Shown: positions 34,602 through 46,600 of the stretch, piece by piece
Position numbering within the stretch: the first letter of the stretch is position 1
Layout of the letters: the number at the start of each line of letters is the position of its first letter
NCBI GenBank assembly: GCA_023445495.1
Contig: JAEXLC010000119.1
Coordinates: 1 to 59,992 of the forward strand
DNA: 59,992 nt
Direction: 5' to 3'
Origin: Pseudomonadota bacterium
GTDB lineage: Bacteria; Pseudomonadota; Alphaproteobacteria; Sphingomonadales; Sphingomonadaceae
Notes under the pieces: generated by a model
The model's database searches: none
What the model was told of the DNA's origin: nothing
Seen by the model: only the letters and a program-made list of their open reading frames with translations
Program-made: the position numbers and the translations under genes

Positions 34602-37600
34602 TCAGGCCGCGAAATAATCAAAGCGCGCGGTGTCTCCCATCGTGCGACTTTTCCACTCCGCATCCCCAGCGCGCGTGCCGAATGCCGCCATGCTTTGCGC
34701 CATCAACGACGGCCGCAAATCGATCGCTTCCAACGCGCCGGGCTGCGCGGCATCGTTCTGGCCAAGCGCATCGCCGGCAAGGCCCTGACGCATCGATGCC
34801 AACATCGCAGCGATGCTGGCCGGCGCCGCCGGGCCGGCCGAGGCCGCATCATCGAGAGGCAGCGCGAAGGGATTCTCGAGGGGACCGAGCTCCTTGCCCG
34901 GCACCGGGATGCTCGAAGTGGACGTCATGGTCTTCGAAGGACGATAGGACAGCAGCGTCGAACCCAGTGTGGCGACCGAACCGTCGGAACGGGTGAAGGT
35001 GGAGGTAGCGATCACCCCATCGTCTCCGATCCCTCCCAAGACCCGGTTCACCGCGCGGACCGACAAGCCGATCGAGACGATGCCATGCTGGGCCAGTGTC
35101 TTGAGCTCGCCTTCATCCGTCACGCCGTCGCCATCGGCATCGACCCACACGCGAAGCTCGCCGAAGCGCTTGTCGCTGGCGTCAAGCTTGCCGTCCTTGT
35201 TCGAATCGAGGATCGCCAACCCTTCGAAGCTGGTCGCCGCCCCTTGCTTTTCGGCGAGGAAGCCCAGCTCGGCAGCACCGGCGATCTGGCCATCGCCGTC
35301 GCGGTCGATAACCAGGAAGCCGTCTCCCTTGCCGACCCAGGCGGTATCGTCCTTCGCGCCGTCGCCGTTCATGTCGAACGACGCCTTTGCCTTCTTGATC
35401 GACCGCGTTTCGATCCCCTCCCCATCAAGATCGAGGATGAACGGCGTCAGCACACCGTAGCTGATGTCCTTGAACTGAGTCACTGTCGCGGGTCCGATCA
35501 GCCCCGCGCGCGCATCGACATCGCCCGCCTTGCCGTAGCGTACGAAGATCTCGCCGTTGACTGCCTCGAGATAATATTTGCTCGCCTTGCGGCTGAAGCT
35601 CTGTCGGCCGGCAACCGTGGTGGGGGAGTCTGGCGTGGAGGGATTCTCAGTGCCGGGAACCGCACCCAGCGAAGTGAGCCCAACCTGATCCAGCGGAGCA
35701 AGCTCGACCAGTTCGGCGCGGGCGTTGCGATTGGCATCGGTCCATAGCCGCAGATCGAGATACCGGGCATCCGCCAGCGTGATCCGCGCATCGCCATTGC
35801 TGTCGAACTGCGCGAGGGCCTGACCGAGCGTATAGACCTCGGTAGCGATATCGATCGTGCCGTTGCCGTCGCGGTCGAGCGCCAGTGTGCCGCCCGTGGG
35901 CAGTCCCTGAGCAGGCAGGCTGGCATTCGCCGTCGCACTGTCCCAGCTCAGCACCACGTCGCCAACCGTGCCGGTGGTCCCGTCGGCGCGCGTGAAACGC
36001 GCCGTGCCGAGCGTCTGGAGCCCCTTCTCGTCCTTTGGCGCGACATGGGTGATCGCCAGACCGATCGAGGCTATCCCGGCCTCGGCAAGCGTCTTCAGTT
36101 CGTCTGCGTCGGATATCCCATCGGAATCGCGATCCTGCCAGATGCGGAACTCGCCGAAGCGGGTATCGCGGGAATCGAACACGCCATCCTTGTTGCTGTC
36201 ATAGGCGGCAAGCCCTTCGAGATCGGTTCGGGCGCCGGGCAGATCGCCCGCGAAGGATATCTCGGCGCCGTTGTCGATCAGCCCGTTGCCGTCGCGATCG
36301 AGCGCCAGGAACCCCTGCCCCGCGCCGATCCAGGCGACCTGGTCCTTGCGGCCATCCCCATCGACGTCGAATGCGACGGTGAGATCGCGCGTGCCGATGC
36401 CCGAATTGTCGAGGTCGAGAACGACCGGGGGAAGCATCTGGTAGAGCTGCACCACCGGCTGGCTCCCACTGATGTAGTATCCCAGCTGCGTCGCTATCTC
36501 CATGGCCGGGTTGCCGCTGGAGTAATAGCGCAGGACGGCATAATCGCTGCCGTCGAAGACCAGATTGCCGTTCAGGTCCGCGAAGAAGCCCCTTCTGTAG
36601 ATCGGGTTCGGTCCCCCCGATGCGACCTGATAGAATTCCGTGATGTTCGCGCGATTGGACGGTCGCGTCAAAATGTACCCCATCGAAGCGGAATAGGTCT
36701 GCGTCCATGCGTACGCGGTGTCTCCCGATATCGAGATCGTCTGTGCGATGTCGGTAATCTGCAGATTTAGCGTCTGGTCTACATAGCGGTTCGGATTATT
36801 TACCTGCGCTGCCCGCACAGTGACGGAGAAGTTAACCGGGTTTGGATTGACGCCGAAGTCGACCGTGCCGCCCAGGCTTTCATAGTCAAACCCGTTGGCG
36901 ATGACGACCTGACCGGTGCTGGTCAGCGAAACCGCCGAGCCGGCGTTGCCGCCGACGATCGACCAGACCAGGCCATCGCCATCCGCATCTGCCGCATAGA
37001 ATTGCGCGATGGCGGTACCGAGGGGAGCGCTCTCTTCGGCGATCGTTGTCGAGTAGCCGTTGAGCATCGCTATGCTCTGCGAAGCGTAGGGCAGATTGTC
37101 ATCCGCGTTGGCGATATTGACCGTGGCGGTGACGCCGCCCGCACTCATCTGGCCATTGGCATAGGCATAGACTGCGACGCTCGCGCTCGTCTGCGCTTCG
37201 TAATCGAACGGCGAATTCACATGGAGCTGATTTCCGCCGACGATCGTGAAATTGCCAGACGCCGTCGTGCCGTTGGCGAAAACATAGCTGACCGCATCGC
37301 CGTCCGGATCACTCGCGCCGCCGAAGGTGATACCGGTATAGCCGGTGGCGTTCTCGGCAATGCTGCCCGTCCCCGGCTGGGCGGGCCCGCTCGGCGCCTC
37401 ATTGACGTTGAGCAGCGTGATCCGCCCGGTCCGGACGGTCGAGACGCCCGTCGCGGTGGTCGCCACGACCGAGACGTCGGCATAGCCGGCCGCAAAAGCC
37501 GAATGCCGGTTCTCATTGTCGATCGCATAGTTGAGCGACAGCGCGCCAGCTGAGGTGATGCTGAACAGCCCGCCGGGATTTCCGCCCGACGCGAAGGCAT

Positions 37601-40600
37601 AGCTGATCGCCTCGCCTTCCGGATCGACCGAGCCGCCGACGGTTAGCAGGACGCCCGTGCTGTTCTCATAGACGTTCGCCGAGAAGGGGTTCGGCGCGCT
37701 CGGCGCTTCCTGGACCGGGGCAACATTGACGGTGAAGGTCTGGAAGGCATCGCTCCAGCCGGTGCCGCCGCTATTGTCATAGACGCGGAACTGCAGCGTG
37801 AAGCTTCGGGTCAAGGGATTGTCGTAGTCGAGGACGACGCCGGCACGCTTGTAGAGCTGCATCGAGTTGCCTGAACCCGACTTCAGATAGAATTTGTCGC
37901 CATCGCCGCTGTAGAGATAGATGACGTGGCCAGCCTCGCCGAACACGCTACCGTCCTTGTCGGGATCGCCGGTCGTGATCGTGGCAATATAGGCTTCCTC
38001 GGAAACCGCCTCGCTGATCGAACCGCTTGCCGCCGAGGTGAAATAGGGCGCTTCGTTCACATCGGTGACGTTTATCACAAGCGCATTGTTCTGGACCGAG
38101 TTCACACCGTCGGAGGCAATCACGTTGATCGCGACCTGGCCGTTGGTGGTGTCCTCGTACTGCACCACCTTGCCGGCTGCGACCGAGATCACGCCGGTGG
38201 CGGCGTTGATGGTGAACCAGCCGTTCGGATTGCTGGCGAGCGCATAGGTAAGCGCGGTCCCTTCGGGATCGGTCGCCTGGAGCGTGATCCCGACCAGCGA
38301 GGTGGCACCGGAGCCGTCGGCTATCGTGCCCACGACGCCGCTCGCACCGGAGCCGCCCACGGCATCGACATCCGCAGGAAGCGAAGGTGCCTCGTTGACG
38401 TTGGTCGCAGTGATCTGGATGCCGGTGCGAACGTAGCTCAGCCCGGTCGAGTCGGTGACTCGGATATCGACCGTCGCCGGCCCCGCTTCCGCATCCAGCG
38501 ACTGCCCGGCGGCAAGGTATAGCGCGGCGCCCGAAATGGTGAACTTCGCTGCCTGCGCCCCGCCGGCGATCGCGTAGGTGAAGCTGGTGCTGTCGGGATC
38601 GGTGGCGGAAAGATTGGCAACGTGCGCGCCGACGACATTCTCGTTGAACGGCACCGTGGAAACGGTGATCCCGGTCGGCGCTTCGTTGACATTGGTGACG
38701 GTGAAAGTGCTGGTCCAGGGCGAACTGGTCAGCGCCCCGTCGGTCGCGGCCACGTTGACGGTCAGCACCGACTTGGCCTCGTAGTTCAGATTGGCGACCG
38801 TCCAGATCTCGTTGCCATTGACGATCTGGAAGTACCCTGCGTCGGCGCCCTGGAGCACCAGGGTCGGCGTGGTGCCATCCAGGTCGCCCCGGCTCAGCGT
38901 CGCGACGCGCACCGCGGCGCTGTTTTCCGCGACGCTGACCGCTCCCGCGAGCACGACGGAGGGAGTCAACGGCGCCTCGTTGACGTTGGTGACGGTGAAA
39001 GTGCTGATCCACGGCGAACTGGTCAACGATCCGTCGCTCGCGGCTACGTTGACGGTCAGCACCGACTTGGTCTCGTAATTCAGATTGGCGACCGTCCAGA
39101 TCTCGTTGCCGTTGAGGATCTGGAAATAGCCGGCATCGGCGCCCTGGAGGAACAGGGTCGGCGTGGTGCCGTCCGGGTCGGTCCGGCTCAGCGTCGCGAC
39201 ACGCACCGCCGCGCTGTTCTCCGCGACGCTCGACACGCCCGCCAGGGCGACCGTCGGCGCGTTCGGGGTGCCGTTGACGCTGATCGTGATGTTGGCGCCC
39301 TGAGCCACCGTCGAATAGACGTAGCCGCCGGGAACACCGTCACGGCTTCGCGCACGGAGATGCACCGTCATGTCGGCCGACGATCCGGCCAGGGCGGTGA
39401 GCTGCAGCGTGGCAAGGTTCCAGCCGGTGATGTTGGCAGAGCCGTTGCCCGCGCTGGCCGTGAAGCTGTTTCCGCCGGAGGTTACCGTGGTACCGGCTGC
39501 CAGGCCGTCGAGATAGAGATAGTCGAAAATCTCGTCGAGGTCGGCGAGTGTGGCGGAAAGGCCCGAAAGCGCGATCGTGGCGCCCGCGTTGAGCGCGAAA
39601 CTGGTGGTCGAGGCTCCCAGGGTGACTCCCTTGGCGACAGGAGCGATGGTGATCTGCACGGCCAGTTCGTCCGAATAGAGCCCGCCGTCAAAGGCACGGA
39701 CACGCAGGTTGCCGCTGCCGAACTCGCTGCCCACCGGACGGATGACGACCTGCCGGGTATGTTCGTCGATGACGGTGATGTCGCTGGCCTGAACCGTTTG
39801 CAGCTTGCCATCGGTGCCGACTGCGATGCTCAGCCCCGCAGCCGCGGTTTCGTCGCCGTCGTCCACGGTGAAGCGGATGGCGAGCGAACCTTCCTCATTG
39901 ACGGTGGTGGAACCGGGAACCATCGCGATCGTCGGCTTCTGGTTTTCGCCCCAGGCGGTGTCGATCTGCGACTTGGTTGCCGCACCGAGCGCGGAGAAGC
40001 TGGTGGGCTCGGCGATGGCGGACATGATCGTCAGCAGCGCCGGCAGGTTTACCTGACGCACGACCCGATCGTCAGCGACGAAGATATCGACGTAGAAATT
40101 GTCGGCCGCGGCCCAGTTCCCTGCAACGGCATCGACGAACCAGTCCTTGACCGTCGTCACGGTGCCGGTGCCGAGGATCTTGACCCTCAAATCCTTGCCG
40201 ACCTTGGTGAACCAGAGCTCGCTGTACTGAATCTGGTCGGCCTGGTCGTAGACCACGGAGTCGAGCGCGCTGTCGGTATCGAAATTGTAGATCGTGTCCG
40301 CGCCCGAGTTGCGCCGGATGACATAGTTGTCCGCGCCGGCACCGCCGATCAGGATGTCGTCGCCGGTGCCACCGTCGAGATGGTCGCCAGCGTCACCAGC
40401 ATCAAGCAGATCGTTGCCCGCGCCGCCGTACAGACGGTCGCTCGCGCCATCGCCGAACAGGCGATCGTCGCCATCGTCGCCATAAAGATCGTCCGTGCCG
40501 GCCTCGCCGAACAGGAAGTCGTTGCCGAGACCGCCACGGAGCGTGTCGTTGCCCGCGCCGCCATAGATGACGTCGTCACCCGCGCCGCCATCGACCACCG

Positions 40601-43600
40601 TATCGGAAGACGAACCGCGCAACTGATCGGAAAAAGCCGAGCCGGTCAGATTCTCGAAGCCGGAGATCGTGTCGCCGGCAGCGTCGGCGCCGGCGGCGGT
40701 GTTCGCCGCGATGTCGACGTTGACGCCATTGAGCGTACGGACCACCGCTGCGACCACGAGGCTGCCGTTAACCGAGGTCCCGCCGATCGCGAGCGTCTGG
40801 AAGCTCGCGCCCGCACCCGAGGATGCGTAACTCAGCAGATCGACGCCTGCGCCGCCAAGCAATATGTCGGCGCCGCCCTTGCCCTCGATCGTGTCGTTGC
40901 CATCGCCGCCGTCGATCCGATTGGCGCCTGCGCTGCCGACGATGGTGTCACCGAACACGGTGCCGTCGATATTCTCGACGGCGGTGAGCATATATGCCTC
41001 GTCGCCAATGGTAATCGCCAGCGCCGCGGTCGCGGTGGCGAAGCTGGCGGTATCATTGCCCGCGCCGCCATCCACCCGGTCTTGACCCACGCCGGTCAGG
41101 ACGAACAGATCGTCGCCGTCCTCGCCATAGAGATAATCGAAGCCAAGGCCGCCGACGATCGTGTCGTTGCCTGCGCCGCCCCACAGCACGTCATCACCCG
41201 CACCGCCCTGGAGCGTGTCGTTGCCTTCCATCCCGCGCAGGACATTGTTGCCGCCGTCGCCGACCAGCTCGTCATCGCCCTGGCTGCCGGTGATGTGCTC
41301 GATCGCGACCAGCGTGTCGCCCGCGGCGATCCCGGTGTTGCTGGCGGACGCGGCGAGATTGACCACGACGCCCGTGAGATTCACCGTACCGAGCTTCAGA
41401 TAATAATAGCTGACGGTGTCGGCACCCGAGCCGCCGTCGAGCCTGTCCGCACCCGCGCCGCCATATAGCGTGTCGTCGCCGGTGCCGCCGAGCAGCACGT
41501 CATCCCCGTCACCGCCGTAGAGCGTGTCAGCGTCATCGCCGCCATCGACGGTATCGTTGCCCGCGCCGGCGTCGATCATATTGGCGCCGGCGTTGCCGGT
41601 AAGCGTGTCGCCATAGGCCGAACCCGTGACGTCCTCGACATTGGTTAGCGTATCGCCCTGCGCGAAGCCGCCGCTGCCCGATCCGCTGGCCAGATTGACC
41701 GAGACCGCCGCGGTGGATCCCGCGTAGCTGACGCGATCGACTCCCGATCCGCCGTCGATCGCTTCGGCGCGGAAGGTTGCAACGAGCGTGTCGTTGCCCG
41801 CGCCGCCGATGATCGGCGCGCCCAGCCCCTGGGTCAGGGTGAAGCTGATATCCGCATAGGTCGATGCCTGACCGTCCGACGCGGTCACCCGCACGTTCGC
41901 GACGCTTCCGATCGCTCCGGCCAGCATGGCGTAGGAGAAGGTCTTGGTCGCCGGGTCGAACACCAGCCATGACGGAAGCGCCGCGCCGCCGACGAGCGTC
42001 GCCGTGAAGCTCAGCCCCTTGTACGGATCTGCAAGATTGCCGTCGGGATCGTTGAAGGCCGTTGTCGGGATCGTGTAGCTGAAGTTCGCATTGTCGGCGA
42101 AGGACTGGCTGGCCATCGGCAGATCGATGACCGGCGGCTGTACCAGCAGACTGATCGTGCCGTCCGCGAACTGCGCGGATTCGACATTGGCGTAGCTATC
42201 GACGCCGTCCGCGCCGCCGCCATTGTGGGTGATGGTATGGTTGACGAAGTCGATCGTGTACGCGCTGCGGTTGCCGCTGAAGACGATCGTGTCGTCGCCG
42301 GCACCGCCGTCGAGGTGATCGTTGCCCGCGCCGCCGGTCAGCACGTCGTTGCCATCCCCGCCGAGCAGCGTGTCGGCCCCGCCTTCGCCGCGCAGGATAT
42401 CGTCGCCGCCGTTTCCGATCAGTGTGTTCGCCGTACCGTCGCCGCGCAGGACGTCAGCCTGGGCCGTCCCGCTCACATTCTCGATCGATATGAGGACATC
42501 GCCCGCGGCAAGGCCGGTATTGTTCGTCCGGTCCGTGAGATCGACGACGATCCCGTTCGGATTCGCGGTACCGTCGTCGAGGAACCCATAGCGCGCTTCG
42601 TCGATGCCGGCGCCGCCATCGAGACGATCCGCGCCGGTGCCTCCGCTGAGGATATCGTCGCCCGCACCGCCCTCGAGCGTGTCGTTGCCAGCGCCGCCTT
42701 CGAGGAGATCGTTGCCGAGACCGCCCTTCAGAATATTGCTGAAGCCATTGCCGACAATGTGGTCGGCGTGGTCGGTGCCGACGACATTCTCGATGGAAGC
42801 AACCTGATTGCCCGACGCGCCGAGATCGAGGACCGCGCCATAGGCGCTTCCCGCGATACCGAGCGACGCATCGCCCCCGAGACGAAGCTCGTCGAGGCCC
42901 GCGCCGCCATCGACGATGTCCTCGAGCGATCCATCGGCCTTGGTGAGGGCGAAGATCGTGTCGACCCCCGCGCCCCCGATCAACGTATCGGCACCGGCGC
43001 CGCCTTCGATCAGGTCGGCTTCGGCGCCACCGTCGATGCGGTCGTCGCCGGCGCCGCCGCGCAGATCATCCTGCCCCATCGAGCCCGTCAGCCTGTCGGC
43101 GAAAGCCGAGCCGCGCAGCTTCTCGATCTCGGTCAGCCTATCGCCGTTCGCCTGGCCGCCCGAGCCTATGCCGGCCGACAGATCGACCGACACCGCGCTG
43201 GTGGACAGGGCATAATCGACCATATCGGTGCCCGCGCCACCGACGATCTCGTCGGCACCGTCGGAGCCGAGGAAGACGTCGTCCCCTGCATCGCCGATCA
43301 TCTTCTCGGCGCGGAACGTGCCCGCCAGCGTGTCGGCCCCGGCCGTGCCGACGACGTCGGCACCCTTGGCCTGATTGATCGCGAGCAGGAAAGTGTCTGA
43401 CACGGAGGCCGTCGAATCGGTCGCAGTGACCTTCACTTCGAGAATGGTGCCGACCGCCGCCAGCGGAACCGGCCCGGAGAAGGTCCGCGTCGCCGGATTG
43501 AAGCTCAACCAGCTCGGCAGCGCGCTGCCATCGGCCAGCGTCACGCTCAGTACCATCTGATCGACCAGGTTGCCGTTGCCGGAAATATCGAGATCGATGA

Positions 43601-46600
43601 AGGCGGTCGCGGGAATCTGGTAGCTGTAGCTGACTCCATCATCCACCGACTGGTCGACCATTCGCGGCATGCCGAGCACCGGCGCATTGTTGGTGCTCAC
43701 GCCGAGGCTGATCGTGACGTCGGCGAACTTGATGGCCTGGATGTTGACGAGCGTATCGGTGCCTTCGCCCGCCCGGGCGCCGATTCCGGTCACGGTGGTG
43801 CCGCTGGGGCCCGACACGATCGTGTAGTCGGAGAAATTGCCGGCGAAGACTGCGGTGTTGGTACCGCTGCCGCCATCGAGATAGTCCGAATCGGCTTCGC
43901 CCGACAGCATGTCGTCGCCCGCGCCGCCATAGAGCGCGTCGCTGCCGCCGCCGCCATGCAGGACGTTGGCGCCGTCATCGCCGGTCAACATGTCACGATA
44001 CTGGGAGCCGGTCAGGTTCTCGACCTGATAGAACCAGTCGCCCGCGGCATCGCCCTGGGCCGCAGTGGCGACCGGAGCGCCGGATCCGTTGGCGGAACTG
44101 TTCGCCTTGAGATCGACGTTCACGCCGTTGATGACGATCCCGCTGGCCGCGTCGGTGAAGCCGGACCCGCCATGCGCAGTCGCCATGGTGGCATAGCTGA
44201 CTGTGTCGATGCCGTCGCCACCGTTGAGGATATCCGCACCCGCGCCACCGATCAGCACATCGTCGCCAGCGCCGCCCGAGATCGTGTCGTCACCGGCACC
44301 GCCGTCCAGGCGGTTGCTCCCGGCCGAGCCGAGGATCGTATCCGCGCCCGATCCGGCGATCACATTCTCGAAATTGGCGAGGATATTGGTCTCGGCGCCG
44401 GCGACATGCTGCGTCGATCCGCTCGTGGCCAGCGTGATCGTGCCGCCAGTCGCGATGTCGGAGGCGTCATAGGTATCGATGCCGTCGCCGCCATCGAGAT
44501 CGTCGTTGCCGGCGCCTCCGCGCAGCGTGTCGTTGCCTGCACCGCCCTTGAGGACATCGTCGCCGCCCGCGCCGTCGATCACGTCGTCGGCAGCGCTGCC
44601 GATGATGGTGTCGCCCCCGCCCGATCCGACGATCCCGGCGATGCCCTCGACCAGGAGGCCGGACAGATCCAGCGAAGCCCCGGTATCGAGGCGGATGGTA
44701 ACGTTCGACTTCCCGTTCGCGCTGATCTTCTCGATCCCGCTCAGCGGCGCCGCCGTCGTCGTGCGAAGACCGATCACGGCATTGTCGACATCGGCTATCA
44801 GGGCGTCGAAACCGAGGCCGCCCTTGATGGTGTCGAAGCCGGCCTCGGCACCGAAATGGAATTCGTCGTCCGCATCGCTGCCGACCAGGATATCGTTGCC
44901 GCCAAGCGAATAGAAACGCGCGCCGCCGGTGAGCAGCGGATCGGCGGTGAGCGCATCGTCGCCTGACGTGCCCGTGTAGCTTGCCTGATCCTTGTAGCTG
45001 GTGGGATCCTGCCACGCCGCCGCGAACACGCTGGCGAATGCCTGGGTCGGGTTCGCCGGCCAGGTGGCGGGCACGGTGGCGCTCACCACCGCCATCGCGC
45101 TTACCAGCGCCTGCACGTCGCCCTGGCCGAGCAGCTTGTCGGCCGCGACGAGCCGCCGCGCCTGATTGCCGGGCGACAGATACCAGTCCTTGACCAGCAC
45201 CGTAGAGCCGAGGCCGATCGCGGTGATCTCGAGATCGTTGCCGCTCCGGCGCAGCCAGAGCTGGTTCGACGCGATCTTATCGAAGATCAGCTCGTCGCGC
45301 CCGCCACCCGTGATAACGGTGTCGTTGCCGCTTCCCGCGGCGAACAGATAGCGGTCGTTCCCCGTGCCGCCGTCGAGCGTGTCGTTGCCCGCACCGCCAT
45401 CAAGGATGTCGTCGCCGGAACCGCCATACAGCCCGGCCTCACGAAGGCTCGGGTCGCTGCCCTCGAACACGATGAAGCTCGCGATATCGTCGCCGTCGCC
45501 ACCGAGCAGGATGTCGTTGCCCGCGCCGCCGTCGAGGCGGTCCTGGCCGGCGCCACCGATAAGCTGGTCAGCGCCGCCCTCGGTGCGGCCCAGCCACACC
45601 TTGTCGATCACCGATCCCAGGCCATCGGGCGTGCCGAGCGCGCGGAATGCCAGCACGTTGCTGCCATTGATCGCGGTGACCGCAAGCGGGCCGAACGCGT
45701 GCATGCCGGTCGTGCCGCCGGTGACGGTCGCAACGACCGCGCCATTCCAAAGCACCTCGATCCCACTGGTAGCTCCGTTGCCGAGCGCCGCATGATCGAA
45801 GCTCAGCGTCAGCACCTCGCCTGCGGTGAGACCGGCAACGGTCTGCGAGACGGTGTTGGCCGCGCCATTGTCCAGGTGGAGTGCACGCGTGCCGTTGATA
45901 CCGGTCACACCGCTGGCCAGCAGTTGCGAAGGGCTGGCCGAAGTCGAATGCCAGCCGGGAAGGTCTGCAGTGGTCAGTCCGTTGGCAATGGCGACGTTGT
46001 CGGCAGCGTCGCCCGAATCCTCGAAGCCGGAATTGACCAGCAGGTTCCCGCCGACTCCCGGGCCGGACAGATTGTCGCCGACCAGCGCGTCGTTGCCGTC
46101 CCCTCCGTTCAATATGTCGCGGTCTCCGCCCCCGATAAGAGTATCGTTGCCATCGCCGCCATCCAGGCTGTCATCGCCCACGCCGGCCCACAGCACGTCG
46201 TTGCCGGCGTCGCCGATCAGTACATCCGCGCCGACTCCGTATGTGGCGCTATCCTGCTCGCCGCCGCCGCCGAACAGATAGTCGTCGCCGCGATTACCCT
46301 TGAGGACATTGTCGCCGTCGTCGCCCGTGATGAAATCGTTGGCCTGCGAGCCGACAATGTTCTCGACGCCCGAAAATGTGTCGCCATTGGCCTCGACGCC
46401 GATAGCGGTACCATTCGAGAGATCGACGATCACGCCAAGCGTCCCGCCCATCTTGTCCGAGCCGAAATAGCTGACGGTATCGACGCCGGCTCCGCCAATG
46501 AAAGTATCCCTGCCCAATCCGCCGATCAGCAGATCGTCGCCGTCGCCGCCCTCGAGCCTGTTGTTGCCGGCGCCGCCCAGCAAAGTGTCGTCGCCATGGC

